Of a stretch of DNA of 8,147 nt, positions 1-5,859 are shown in pieces. A program made the position numbers and the translations under genes. Under the pieces are notes generated by a model. That model did not search any database and was not told where the DNA came from. It saw nothing but the letters and a program-made list of their open reading frames with translations. This stretch comes from CAZUZD01 sp964624465 (GTDB lineage Bacteria > Planctomycetota > Planctomycetia > Isosphaerales > Isosphaeraceae). The stretch lies in NCBI GenBank assembly GCA_964624465.1, contig CAZUZD010000286.1, positions 1-8,147 on the forward strand, read 5' to 3'. Every line of letters begins with the position of its first letter. Position 1 is the first letter of the stretch.

Positions 1-2
1 CG

Positions 3-50
3 CTGGGCCTGGCCGGGCTGGCGCTGCGGCGTCGGCGCGTGCGGGCCTGA
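3..50 (+). CDS. 3' end of a protein with a PEP-CTERM-like sorting tail (partial)
   Basis: Only the last 15 codons are inside the window. They read LGLAGLALRRRRVRA and end at a TGA at 48-50. A Gly/Leu/Ala-rich hydrophobic stretch followed directly by an Arg cluster at the extreme C-terminus is the known end of PEP-CTERM sorting signals, which exosortase systems recognise on exported proteins; such tails are frequent in planctomycetes. The diagnostic Pro-Glu-Pro motif would lie just upstream and cannot be seen, so the call rests on the tail alone. It could instead be the end of any membrane protein with a positive cytoplasmic tail. The body of the protein and its function are unknown. Confidence 0.55.
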   Translation: MGLAGLALRRRRVRA

Positions 51-89
51 GCGGTGCGAGCGGCCGGGTGACGGCGGTGAGTCCCCCGC

Positions 90-114
90 GCACCCCGCGG
101 CGATCGCGGGGCGC
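90..114 (+). terminator. Hairpin after the PEP-CTERM-like gene, possible terminator
   Basis: CCCCGCG (93-99) and CGCGGGG (105-111) form a perfect 7-bp stem around the loop GCGAT. Two further pairs follow after one mismatch (90-91 with 113-114). It lies 40 bases after the upstream stop codon. No T-run follows, so it is at most a non-canonical terminator. Confidence 0.35.
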
Positions 115-120
115 AGGGGC

Positions 121-149
121 TTGACCGTCGGTCCCGGGCCCGGTCTGTT
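121..149 (+). promoter_or_regulatory. Candidate sigma70-type promoter for the GT-C gene
   Basis: TTGACC (121-126) matches the -35 consensus at five of six positions. TCTGTT (144-149), 17 bases further, matches the -10 consensus at only three. The spacer contains the palindromic 12-mer TCCCGGGCCCGG (132-143), which occurs again at 179-190, just before the start codon. Assignment is by pattern only. Confidence 0.3.
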
Positions 150-190
150 CATTCCGTCGGGCGGTCGTGGTCGGGCGTTCCCGGGCCCGG
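132..190. repeat. Two copies of TCCCGGGCCCGG upstream of the GT-C gene
   Basis: The same 12-mer is found at 132-143 and 179-190, with starts 47 bases apart. Its core CCCGGGCCCGG is close to self-complementary. One copy sits in the spacer of the candidate promoter and the other ends 10 bases before the ATG at 201. It may be a pair of protein-binding sites or only GC-rich low complexity. Confidence 0.5.
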
Positions 191-200
191 GCGCTCCTGG

Positions 201-1817
201 ATGCGAGGTGGTCGATTGCCGAACCGGGCGCGAGGCTGGGGCCGGAGGCTGGCGGTGCTGGCGCTGGCGGTGGTGCCGCTGCTGGGGGCGCTCCGGGTCC
301 CCTGGTTCTGGGATGACGACCTGCTGCTCGTCCGGCGGCTGGCACCGCCGAACTGCCCCGACCTGGCGGCCGTCTGGACCCAGCCGTACTGGGGTCCGGT
401 CGGCCCGGCCGACGTGTACCGGCCGCTGGGGCTGAGCCTGATCTACGCCGAGCGCCAGGTCTTCGGCGCGAGCGTGGCCGGCTACCACGCCGTCAGCCTG
501 ACGCTGCACGCGCTCAACAGCGTGCTGGTCATGCTCGTGCTGGGCCGGCTGGCGGGACCCACGGTCGGCTGGCTGGCGGCGCTGGTCTTCGCGGCGCACC
601 CGGTGCACGTCGAGGCCGTGGCGATGGTCTACGGCCAGCTCGAGCTGCTCAGCACCCTGGGCGTGCTGGTCGCCGTGGGCCTGGCGCTGCGGGCGCATGC
701 CCGCACCGGGCCGGCGGCGGTGGGGGCCTGGGCGAGCGTGATCGTCGTCGGCGGTCTGGCGAGCTTCGCCAAGGAGTCGGCCCTGATGCTGCCGGCCTTG
801 CTGGCGCTGGTGCGGTATTGCGGGTTCACCGCGCCGGCGGATCGCGACCTCCGCCGCCCCGGCTTCTGGCGGAGCCTGGGGCCCGAGGCGCTCGTAGCGC
901 TGGCGATGCTGCCGTACCTGGGGGCGCGGTGGGCCGTGCTGGGGACCCTGACCATCGACCCGGCGCTGACCGTCGCGGGCGGCTACTCGCCGCAGGGGCG
1001 CATCCACGCCGTGATCGTGGCCATCGCGCACGGCCTGCGACTCTGCACGCTGCCCACCGGCCAAACGCTGTATTACGGCCACCTCCGCGAGTCGATCTTC
1101 GGCCTGCCGATCCTGGAGGCGCTCTGGCTGGTGATGGCCGCCGCCTGCGTCTCGCTGCTGCGGCCGATCGTGGGCCGTCGCGTGCTGGCGTTCGGCCTGG
1201 GCTGGTTCCTGATCGCGCTGTTCCCGGTGGCCAACATCATCCCCTCGGGCGTGCTGGTGGCCGAGCGCACGCTCTACCTGCCCTCGGTGGGGATCGCCTT
1301 CGTGCTCGGCGCGCTGGCGGCCCGGTTGGCGGTGGCCGGCCTGATGCCCGAGCGCTGGGCCCCGGCGGTGATCGCCGCCGGCCTGCTGGTGGCCGCCGGC
1401 ACCACGGCGGTCGTGACGGCCCGGCTCGCGTCGGCCGAGACCGAATGGCGGTACACGATCGGCCAGTACCCCCGCTCGCCGCTGGCGCACCACCTGCTGG
1501 GCGAGTCGATGCTCAAGCGCTGGCTCCGCACGCAGACGGTGCCCTCGGCCGCCGAGCGCGAGGAGGCCGATCGGGCGTTCCAGACCTGCCTGGATCTGAA
1601 CCCGGCGAACACCGACAGCCTGGTCGGCCAGGGGTACATCGCCTTCTTCCAGGGGGACCGCGACCGGCTGGAGCGCCTGACGACGCAGTTCCAGGCCGCG
1701 CCCGGCGATCGCCTCAAGGCGCAGGCCCTCCGCCGCCTCCGCGATCAGATCGGCCGCACGCCGCTGCCCCTCGACCCCTCGCCCGGCCAGGCCCCCACCC
1801 TGGCCCCGGGGTCCTGA
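201..1817 (+). CDS. TMTC-like GT-C glycosyltransferase with short TPR-like tail
   Basis: This is a 538-residue multi-span membrane protein. After a basic N-terminus and a first membrane helix (about 17-33) comes FWDDD (36-40), matching the acidic motif in the first extracytoplasmic loop of GT-C enzymes. HPVHVEAVA (133-141), followed by a Gly-Gln-Leu-Glu-Leu segment, and ERTLYLPS (355-362) are typical of the TMTC/DUF1736 family, which transfers sugars from polyprenyl-phosphate donors to extracytoplasmic acceptors. Many Leu/Ala/Val-rich helices lie between. From about 413 the protein is soluble and TPR-like, with an AFQTCLDLNPAN segment. It is shorter than eukaryotic TMTCs because few TPR units are present. 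The ATG at 201 is chosen because it gives a basic N-terminus before helix 1; no strong Shine-Dalgarno is visible. Donor and acceptor cannot be read from sequence. The gene lies 171 bases upstream of the carbamoyltransferase, separated by a hairpin, so co-transcription is uncertain. Confidence 0.8.
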   Translation: MRGGRLPNRARGWGRRLAVLALAVVPLLGALRVPWFWDDDLLLVRRLAPPNCPDLAAVWTQPYWGPVGPADVYRPLGLSLIYAERQVFGASVAGYHAVSLTLHALNSVLVMLVLGRLAGPTVGWLAALVFAAHPVHVEAVAMVYGQLELLSTLGVLVAVGLALRAHARTGPAAVGAWASVIVVGGLASFAKESALMLPALLALVRYCGFTAPADRDLRRPGFWRSLGPEALVALAMLPYLGARWAVLGTLTIDPALTVAGGYSPQGRIHAVIVAIAHGLRLCTLPTGQTLYYGHLRESIFGLPILEALWLVMAAACVSLLRPIVGRRVLAFGLGWFLIALFPVANIIPSGVLVAERTLYLPSVGIAFVLGALAARLAVAGLMPERWAPAVIAAGLLVAAGTTAVVTARLASAETEWRYTIGQYPRSPLAHHLLGESMLKRWLRTQTVPSAAEREEADRAFQTCLDLNPANTDSLVGQGYIAFFQGDRDRLERLTTQFQAAPGDRLKAQALRRLRDQIGRTPLPLDPSPGQAPTLAPGS

Positions 1818-1832
1818 CCGCCCGCTGGGGTT

Positions 1833-1860
1833 CGGGGACCGGCGCCCCGGCTCGGTCCCG
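1833..1860 (+). terminator. Hairpin after the GT-C gene, possible terminator
   Basis: GGGACCG (1835-1841) pairs perfectly with CGGTCCC (1853-1859) around an 11-base loop, starting 18 bases after the GT-C stop codon. A one-base bulge would add the pair 1833/1860. No T-run follows. It precedes the candidate carbamoyltransferase promoter, consistent with a transcription boundary. Confidence 0.4.
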
Positions 1861-1880
1861 GCGCGGCGGCGGTCGTCGGG

Positions 1881-1910
1881 TTGGAAACGGGGGGCCGGCT
1901 GGCATAGAGT
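1881..1910 (+). promoter_or_regulatory. Candidate promoter for the carbamoyltransferase
   Basis: TTGGAA (1881-1886) and TAGAGT (1905-1910) are separated by 18 bases; each matches four of six consensus positions. The less GC-rich patch stands out in this region. A transcript would have a leader of roughly 70 bases before the ATG at 1989. Not testable here without transcript data. Confidence 0.4.
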
Positions 1911-1988
1911 GGACGCTCTTGCGGAGCGAGGGGCGATGGCGGCCGTGTCGGCGCGTGCCCCCGGTCCGCGCCGGGGACGTGCGACTTC

Positions 1989-3827
1989 ATGGCGGCCATC
2001 CTGGGCCTCTCGGCCTACTATCACGACTCGGCGGCCGCGCTGGTCGTGGACGGACAGATCGTCGCCGCGGCGCAGGAGGAGCGGTTCAGCCGCCGGAAGC
2101 ACGACGAGGGGTACCCGCGCCACGCCGTCGCGTTCTGCCTGACCCAGGCGGGCCTGACGGCGGCCGACCTCGACTGGGTGGTCTTCTACGACAAGCCCCT
2201 GCTCAAGTTCGAGCGGCTGCTGGAGACGTACCTGGGCTACGCCCCCGCCGGCCTGGCCAGCTTCAAGCGGGCGATGCCGCTGTGGCTCCGCACCAAGCTG
2301 TTCCTGCCGCGGATCCTGCGGCAGGAGCTGGGCGGGCAGTACACGAAGCGGTTGCTGTTCACCGAGCACCACGAGAGCCATGCCGCCAGCGCCTTCTTCC
2401 CGTCGCCGTACGAGGAAGCCGCCGTGCTGACGATCGACGGCGTGGGCGAGTGGGCGACGGCGAGCTTCGGGGTCGGGCGCGGCAACCGGCTGGAGCTGTC
2501 GCACCAGCTCGTGTTCCCGCACTCGCTGGGGCTGCTGTACTCGGCCTTCACGTACTACACCGGGTTCAAGGTCAACAGCGGCGAGTACAAGGTGATGGGG
2601 CTGGCCCCCTACGGCGAGCCGAGGTACATCGACCTGATCTACCGGCACCTGATCGACCTCAAGGCCGACGGCTCGTTCCGCATGGACATGGCGTACTTCC
2701 ACTACGCCCAGGGCCTGACGATGACGTCGGCCAAATTTCACGAGCTGTTCGGCGGCCCGCCGCGCGCGGCCGAGAGCCCGCTCACCCAGCGCGAGATGGA
2801 CCTGGCGGCGTCGGTGCAGGCGGTGGCCGAGGAGGTCATGCTCCGCATGGCGCGGCACGTTCACAAGGTGACGGGCCAGAAGAACCTGTGCCTGGCCGGC
2901 GGCGTGGCGCTGAACTGCGTGGCCAACGGCCGCATCCTCCGCGAGGGGCCGTTCGACGACGTCTGGATCCAGCCGGCCGCCGGCGATGCGGGCGGCGCGC
3001 TCGGGGCGGCGCTGTTCGTCGAGCACCAGCTCCTGAATCACCCCCGCACAGTGCAGCCGACGGATTCGCAGCAGGGCTCCCGGCTCGGTCCCGAGTACTC
3101 CGACGCGGCGATCGAGCGGTTCCTGAAATCGGTCGAGGCGCCCTACACGCGGTACGACTCCGACGAGGAACTCTGCGACGCCGTGGCCGGGGCGCTGGCC
3201 GAGGAGAAGGTCGTCGGCTGGTTCCAGGGCCGCGCCGAGTTCGGCCCCCGGGCCCTGGGCGGCCGCAGCATCCTGGGCGATCCGCGGAGCCCGTCGATGC
3301 AGTCGGTGATGAACCGGAAAATCAAGTTCCGCGAGAGCTTCCGGCCGTTCGCGCCGTCGGTGCTGCGCGAGCGTTGTGCCGAGTACTTCGAGCTCGACCC
3401 GCCGCACGAGAGCCCGTACATGCTGCTGGTCGCCGACGTGCGGCCCTCGCAGCGCCTGCCCGACGACGGCCGCACGGCCGGCCTCTGGGGCATCGAGCGG
3501 CTGAACGTGCCCCGCAGCACGATCCCGGCGGTGACGCACGTGGACGACTCGGCGCGGGTGCAGACCGTCGACGACGCCCGCAGCCCGCTCTATGCCATGC
3601 TGCTGCGGGCCTTCGAGCGCCGCACCGGCTGCCCGCTGCTCGTGAACACCAGCTTCAACGTCCGCGGCGAGCCGATCGTCGGCAGCCCGGCCGACGCCTA
3701 TCGCTGCTTCCGCGCCACGCACATCGACGTGCTCGCCCTGGGGCGCTGCGTGCTCCGCAAGGAGGACCAGGCCGCCCTCTCCGAGGCCGAGCAGCAGGCG
3801 CACGTCGCCCAGTTCGGCCTCGACTGA
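1989..3827 (+). CDS. NodU/CmcH/TobZ-family O-carbamoyltransferase
   Basis: This 612-residue enzyme has the full length and domain order of the family, which makes carbamoyl-adenylate from carbamoyl phosphate and ATP and transfers the carbamoyl group to a hydroxyl on a sugar, antibiotic or toxin. The start ILGLSAYYHDSAAALVVDG is canonical and fixes the ATG at 1989, with a weak GGGGA 11 bases before it. The Kae1-like domain carries the metal-binding histidines H127, H128 and H131 (HHESHAASAF), TIDGVGEW (148-155), NSGEYKVMGLAPYG (196-209), LAGGVALNCVANG (302-314) and QPAAGDAGGALG (328-339). After a variable linker (about 350-375), the C-terminal YrdC-like domain shows GWFQGRAEFGPRALGGRSIL (410-429) and NTSFN (553-557). 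No key residue appears missing. SxtJ-family and DUF5989 genes follow, the set familiar from the saxitoxin SxtI/SxtJ pair and from many envelope-polysaccharide loci. The acceptor is unknown. It is probably cytoplasmic and may be recruited to the membrane by its small neighbours. Confidence 0.96.
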   Translation: MAAILGLSAYYHDSAAALVVDGQIVAAAQEERFSRRKHDEGYPRHAVAFCLTQAGLTAADLDWVVFYDKPLLKFERLLETYLGYAPAGLASFKRAMPLWLRTKLFLPRILRQELGGQYTKRLLFTEHHESHAASAFFPSPYEEAAVLTIDGVGEWATASFGVGRGNRLELSHQLVFPHSLGLLYSAFTYYTGFKVNSGEYKVMGLAPYGEPRYIDLIYRHLIDLKADGSFRMDMAYFHYAQGLTMTSAKFHELFGGPPRAAESPLTQREMDLAASVQAVAEEVMLRMARHVHKVTGQKNLCLAGGVALNCVANGRILREGPFDDVWIQPAAGDAGGALGAALFVEHQLLNHPRTVQPTDSQQGSRLGPEYSDAAIERFLKSVEAPYTRYDSDEELCDAVAGALAEEKVVGWFQGRAEFGPRALGGRSILGDPRSPSMQSVMNRKIKFRESFRPFAPSVLRERCAEYFELDPPHESPYMLLVADVRPSQRLPDDGRTAGLWGIERLNVPRSTIPAVTHVDDSARVQTVDDARSPLYAMLLRAFERRTGCPLLVNTSFNVRGEPIVGSPADAYRCFRATHIDVLALGRCVLRKEDQAALSEAEQQAHVAQFGLD

Positions 3828-3840
3828 TCGGGCCCGGCTG

Positions 3841-3864
3841 CACTCCACTCCACATCCACTCCAC
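3841..3864 (+). repeat. CACTCCAC short tandem repeat before the SxtJ-family gene
   Basis: CACTCCAC occurs at 3841-3848, 3846-3853 (overlapping) and 3857-3864. This purine-poor tract lies between the carbamoyltransferase stop and the AGGAAG ribosome-binding site at 3871-3876. It differs in base use from everything around it. Confidence 0.6.
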
Positions 3865-3887
3865 GCCCGCAGGAAGTGTGATCTGCC

Positions 3888-4307
3888 ATGGCGCTCGTCG
3901 AGATCAACTGGAGGCCCGACCGGAAGACGCTGGCGGAGTTCTCCGAGGCGTGGCTGTTCTTCCTGGGCATGGTGGCCACGCCGCTGGCGTACTTCCGGGG
4001 GCACCCGACCCTGGCCGCCGCGCTCTGGATCGCCGCCGTCGCCGGCCGCCTGCTGGGCCTGGCCCGACCCGAGTGGCTCAGGCCCGCGTTCCTGGGGCTC
4101 ACGCTGCTGACGTTCCCGATCGGCTGGGTCGTCTCGAACGTGGTGCTGGCGCTGCTGTACTACGGCGTGTTCACCCCGATGGCCCTGGTCTTCCGCCTCA
4201 TCGGCCGCGACGCCCTCCAGCGCCGGCTCGACCGCGACGCCCCCACCTACTGGGAGCCCTACCGCCCCGGAGAAGGCGGCATCGGCCGCTACCTGCGGCC
4301 GTTCTGA
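3888..4307 (+). CDS. SxtJ-family small membrane protein
   Basis: This is a 139-residue protein with three or four hydrophobic segments: about 20-36, 41-58, 66-82 and 84-104. A short polar N-terminus (INWRPDRKTLAEF) and a conserved-looking basic tail (RRLDRDAPTYWEPYRP, 112-127) flank them. Length, the YYGVFTPMALVFRLIGRD stretch (91-108) and its position directly after a carbamoyltransferase match the family named after SxtJ of the saxitoxin cluster. The biochemical role of SxtJ proteins is not established; a membrane partner or anchor of the carbamoyltransferase is an inference from constant co-location. The start is well supported by AGGAAG at 3871-3876, 11 bases before the ATG. It lies 60 bases after the carbamoyltransferase stop, so the two are probably co-transcribed. 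Confidence 0.85.
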   Translation: MALVEINWRPDRKTLAEFSEAWLFFLGMVATPLAYFRGHPTLAAALWIAAVAGRLLGLARPEWLRPAFLGLTLLTFPIGWVVSNVVLALLYYGVFTPMALVFRLIGRDALQRRLDRDAPTYWEPYRPGEGGIGRYLRPF

Positions 4308-4351
4308 GCCGCCGCCAGCGCCCGACCGTTCGCCGTCATCCCGGCGCTCGT

Positions 4352-4614
4352 CCCCGGTTGCGGCCACGGAGCCTGGGTCCCCCGCTTCGGCACACGGTCG
4401 AAGACGACGACGCGACCTCCGTTCCCGTCGGTCGGATGAGCGGAGCGAAATCCGACGGCCTCGGCGGCGCTCGCCGGTCGGCCCGCCGATCCGGCTCCAG
4501 CGGTGGGTTTGCGGCCGTCCCTGGCCCCAGCCCGTCGGATTTCGCCGCGCTCATCCGACCGACGGGACCGGGAACCGCCGGGTGGCCCGGGTTCCGGCCT
4601 CGGAGCCCGGATCC
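4352..4614. repeat. Imperfect 29-bp direct repeat flanking the REP-like pair
   Basis: Positions 4352-4380 and 4586-4614 align without gaps at 24 of 29 bases, offset 234. Both share the frame GGCC-n-CGGAGCC-n-GG-n-TCC. They bracket the inverted-repeat pair almost symmetrically. They may be mosaic parts of one compound repeat; 29 bp is long for a target-site duplication. Confidence 0.65.
4424..4566. repeat. Opposed pair of 35-bp REP-like palindromic units (BIME-like)
   Basis: The left unit (4424-4458) and the reverse complement of the right unit (4532-4566) are identical at 33 of 35 positions, with a 73-base spacer. Each unit is itself an imperfect palindrome: CCGTCGG at one end and CCGACGG at the other, with GTCGGAT (4431-4437) facing ATCCGAC (4450-4456) and GCGAAATCCGAC in the core. 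A small palindrome carried as an inverted pair in intergenic DNA is the architecture of REP/BIME elements, which RAYT transposases mobilise. No RAYT gene is in the window. As RNA, the whole could fold into a long hairpin and shield or terminate the carbamoyltransferase-sxtJ transcript. Confidence 0.85.
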
Positions 4615-4642
4615 AGACGACTCGGACTGAGTGGGGGCCGTC

Positions 4643-4672
4643 TCGACGCGGGGCGGCGGGTGGCTGTAGGCT
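4643..4672 (+). promoter_or_regulatory. Candidate promoter for the DUF5989 gene
   Basis: TCGACG (4643-4648) and TAGGCT (4667-4672) are 18 bases apart, the same geometry as the candidate upstream of the carbamoyltransferase. TAGGCT also appears as the candidate -10 of the greA promoter on the other strand. The leader would be about 55 bases. This would let the DUF5989 gene be expressed despite the repeat insertion. Confidence 0.35.
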
Positions 4673-4733
4673 GGAGGGGTCGGCGAGGCCAAGGCGGTCC
4701 ATCGCCACGCCATCGCACGGGATCGAGCCTGCC

Positions 4734-4973
4734 ATGACGACCGAGCCGAAACCGACGTCGACGCCAGCGCCGGGACGGGCCGATCACGAGGCCGAGAGCC
4801 TGGAGCAGCTGGCGCAGGCGCCGCAGCCGGGGCTGGTGGCCGAGCTGTTCGACTTCCTGAAGCACAACAAGAAGTGGTGGCTGCTGCCGATCCTGATCGT
4901 GCTCGGGCTCTTCGGGGTGCTGGCGCTGCTGGCCGGGTCGAGCGTGGCGCCGTTCATCTACACCCTGTTCTGA
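4734..4973 (+). CDS. DUF5989 family small membrane protein
   Basis: This 79-residue protein starts at the ATG at 4734. Residues 1-32 are a polar, Pro/Thr/Glu-rich extension. The family core runs from GLVAELFDFLKHNKKWWLLP (33-52) through one membrane helix (about 50-67) to GSSVAPFIYTLF at the very C-terminus (68-79). The amphipathic FLKHNKKWW segment before the helix and the C-terminal PFIYTLF are what I recognise as DUF5989. The family has no known activity; it is typically encoded beside a carbamoyltransferase and an SxtJ-family protein, so a structural role in that membrane complex is the likely guess. Here the gene is separated from its partners by 426 bases of repeats. The longer open frame reaching back to 4503 is rejected because it runs through the repeat and has non-coding composition. 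No strong Shine-Dalgarno is visible. Confidence 0.88.
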   Translation: MTTEPKPTSTPAPGRADHEAESLEQLAQAPQPGLVAELFDFLKHNKKWWLLPILIVLGLFGVLALLAGSSVAPFIYTLF

Positions 4974-5016
4974 GCGCCGCCGCGCCGGGCGCGGGCGGCC
5001 AGGGTGGGGCGGGGGA

Positions 5017-5754
5017 GTGCGTGCCATCGACGCGGCGACGCTGGAGATCCTGCACGAGGACGCGCACCTGCTGGTCGTGAACAAGCCGGCGGGCGTGTCG
5101 ACCCAGGCGCCGCCGATCGCCGGGCCGACGCTGGAGACGGCGGTGCGGGCGTACCTGAAGCCCGAGGACCCGGGGTCGGCGTACATCGGGCTGGTACACC
5201 GGCTCGACCGGCCGGTCTCGGGCGTGGTGCTGTTCGCCAAGACCAGCCGCGACGCGCGTCGGGTCTCGGGGCAGTTCGCCGCCAGGCGGGTGCAGAAGGA
5301 GTACTGGGCGGTCGTCGAGGGCACGCCGGTGGGCCCGTCGGCCGTCTGGGAGGACTGGCTCTGGCACGAGGGCCCTGGCGGCGGCGCCGTGCAGGTGGTG
5401 GCCGCCGGGGCGCCCGAGGCGCGTGAGGCCCGCACGCGGATGCAGTTCGTGGCCACCGCCGGCGGCCGGGTGCGGCTGCCCGAGGGCTGCTCGTGGCTGC
5501 GGCTCGACCCGGAGACCGGCCGGACGCACCAGCTCCGGGTGCAGTCGGCCCGCCGCGGGCTGCCGATCTTGGGCGACGCCCTCTACGGCGCCGCCGGCCG
5601 CGCGGGGTCCGATCCCTCGGCGCCGGCCATCGCGCTGCACGCCAGGCGGCTCACGGTGCAGCATCCGGCGCTGAACCGGCCGCTGACCCTGGTGGCGCCG
5701 ACGCCCGCGGCGTGGGCCGACTGGGGCATCGGCCCGCTGGCCGATCCCGCCTGA
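5017..5754 (+). CDS. RluA-family pseudouridine synthase without S4 domain
   Basis: This 245-residue enzyme isomerises uridine to pseudouridine in rRNA or tRNA. HRLDRPVSG (61-69) contains the catalytic aspartate D64. GRTHQLRVQ (168-176) and ILGDALYG (184-191) are the other RluA signatures. The catalytic domain begins almost at the N-terminus (LEILHEDAHLLVVNKPAG), so there is no S4 RNA-binding domain, as in RluA or TruC rather than RluC/RluD. The target nucleotide cannot be assigned. The GTG at 5017 is the best start: it gives the usual short lead-in, and no in-frame ATG lies upstream, although the purine run GGGGGA directly abuts it instead of standing at normal Shine-Dalgarno distance. It begins 43 bases after the DUF5989 stop and may be co-transcribed by proximity; no functional link to carbamoylation is apparent. 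An Ala/Gly/Glu-rich insertion (about 110-145) looks variable. Confidence 0.93.
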   Translation: MRAIDAATLEILHEDAHLLVVNKPAGVSTQAPPIAGPTLETAVRAYLKPEDPGSAYIGLVHRLDRPVSGVVLFAKTSRDARRVSGQFAARRVQKEYWAVVEGTPVGPSAVWEDWLWHEGPGGGAVQVVAAGAPEAREARTRMQFVATAGGRVRLPEGCSWLRLDPETGRTHQLRVQSARRGLPILGDALYGAAGRAGSDPSAPAIALHARRLTVQHPALNRPLTLVAPTPAAWADWGIGPLADPA

Positions 5755-5756
5755 GC

Positions 5757-5819
5757 GGCCCGACCGAACTGGGCCCGGGTCACGGCTCCCGAGGCCGCCA
5801 CGGCCCGGCGGTCGGTGTG
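5757..5819. terminator. Possible bidirectional terminator between convergent genes
   Basis: The 105 bases between the pseudouridine synthase and the converging greA include CCGACCG (5760-5766), which pairs with CGGTCGG (5809-5815) across a 42-base loop that contains smaller GC-rich pairings (CGGG 5776-5779 with CCCG 5788-5791). There is no T-run. The position suits a shared terminator, but the structure is weak evidence in DNA this GC-rich. Confidence 0.25.
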
Positions 5820-5859
5820 GGCCGGGCTTCCGGGGTCGGGCGGAGGGCGTGGCGTCGGC

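Larger units (their letters stand above)
4308..4733. other. 426-base gene-free region rich in repeats
   Basis: No convincing gene is present on either strand; the open frames here are proline/arginine-rich shadows. It holds a weak hairpin just after the SxtJ-family stop (AGCGCC 4317-4322 with GGCGCT 4343-4348), an imperfect direct repeat, a pair of opposed REP-like units, and a candidate promoter for the DUF5989 gene near its right end. The spacing is unusual because the DUF5989 gene normally sits close to its two partners. Confidence 0.7.

Noticed and set aside
1936..2142. Possible leader peptide starting before the carbamoyltransferase
   Set aside because: Different frame, Arg/Pro-rich, runs far into the enzyme gene, no ribosome-binding site; looks like a shadow.
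4424..4566. CRISPR array
   Set aside because: Only two units, in opposite orientation, with one 73-base spacer and no cas gene.
818..4630. Very long open frame on the plus strand overlapping three genes
   Set aside because: It is an off-frame shadow caused by lack of stops in high-GC DNA; Arg/Pro/Gly/Ala-rich without domains, and it overlaps well-recognised proteins.
4336..4735. Minus-strand open frames in the repeat region as a small gene
   Set aside because: They run straight through both REP-like units and the direct repeats, and their composition is non-coding.
4551..5664. Minus-strand open frames antisense to the DUF5989 gene and the pseudouridine synthase
   Set aside because: Low-complexity Arg/Pro/Ala composition, no motif, and they cover recognised genes.
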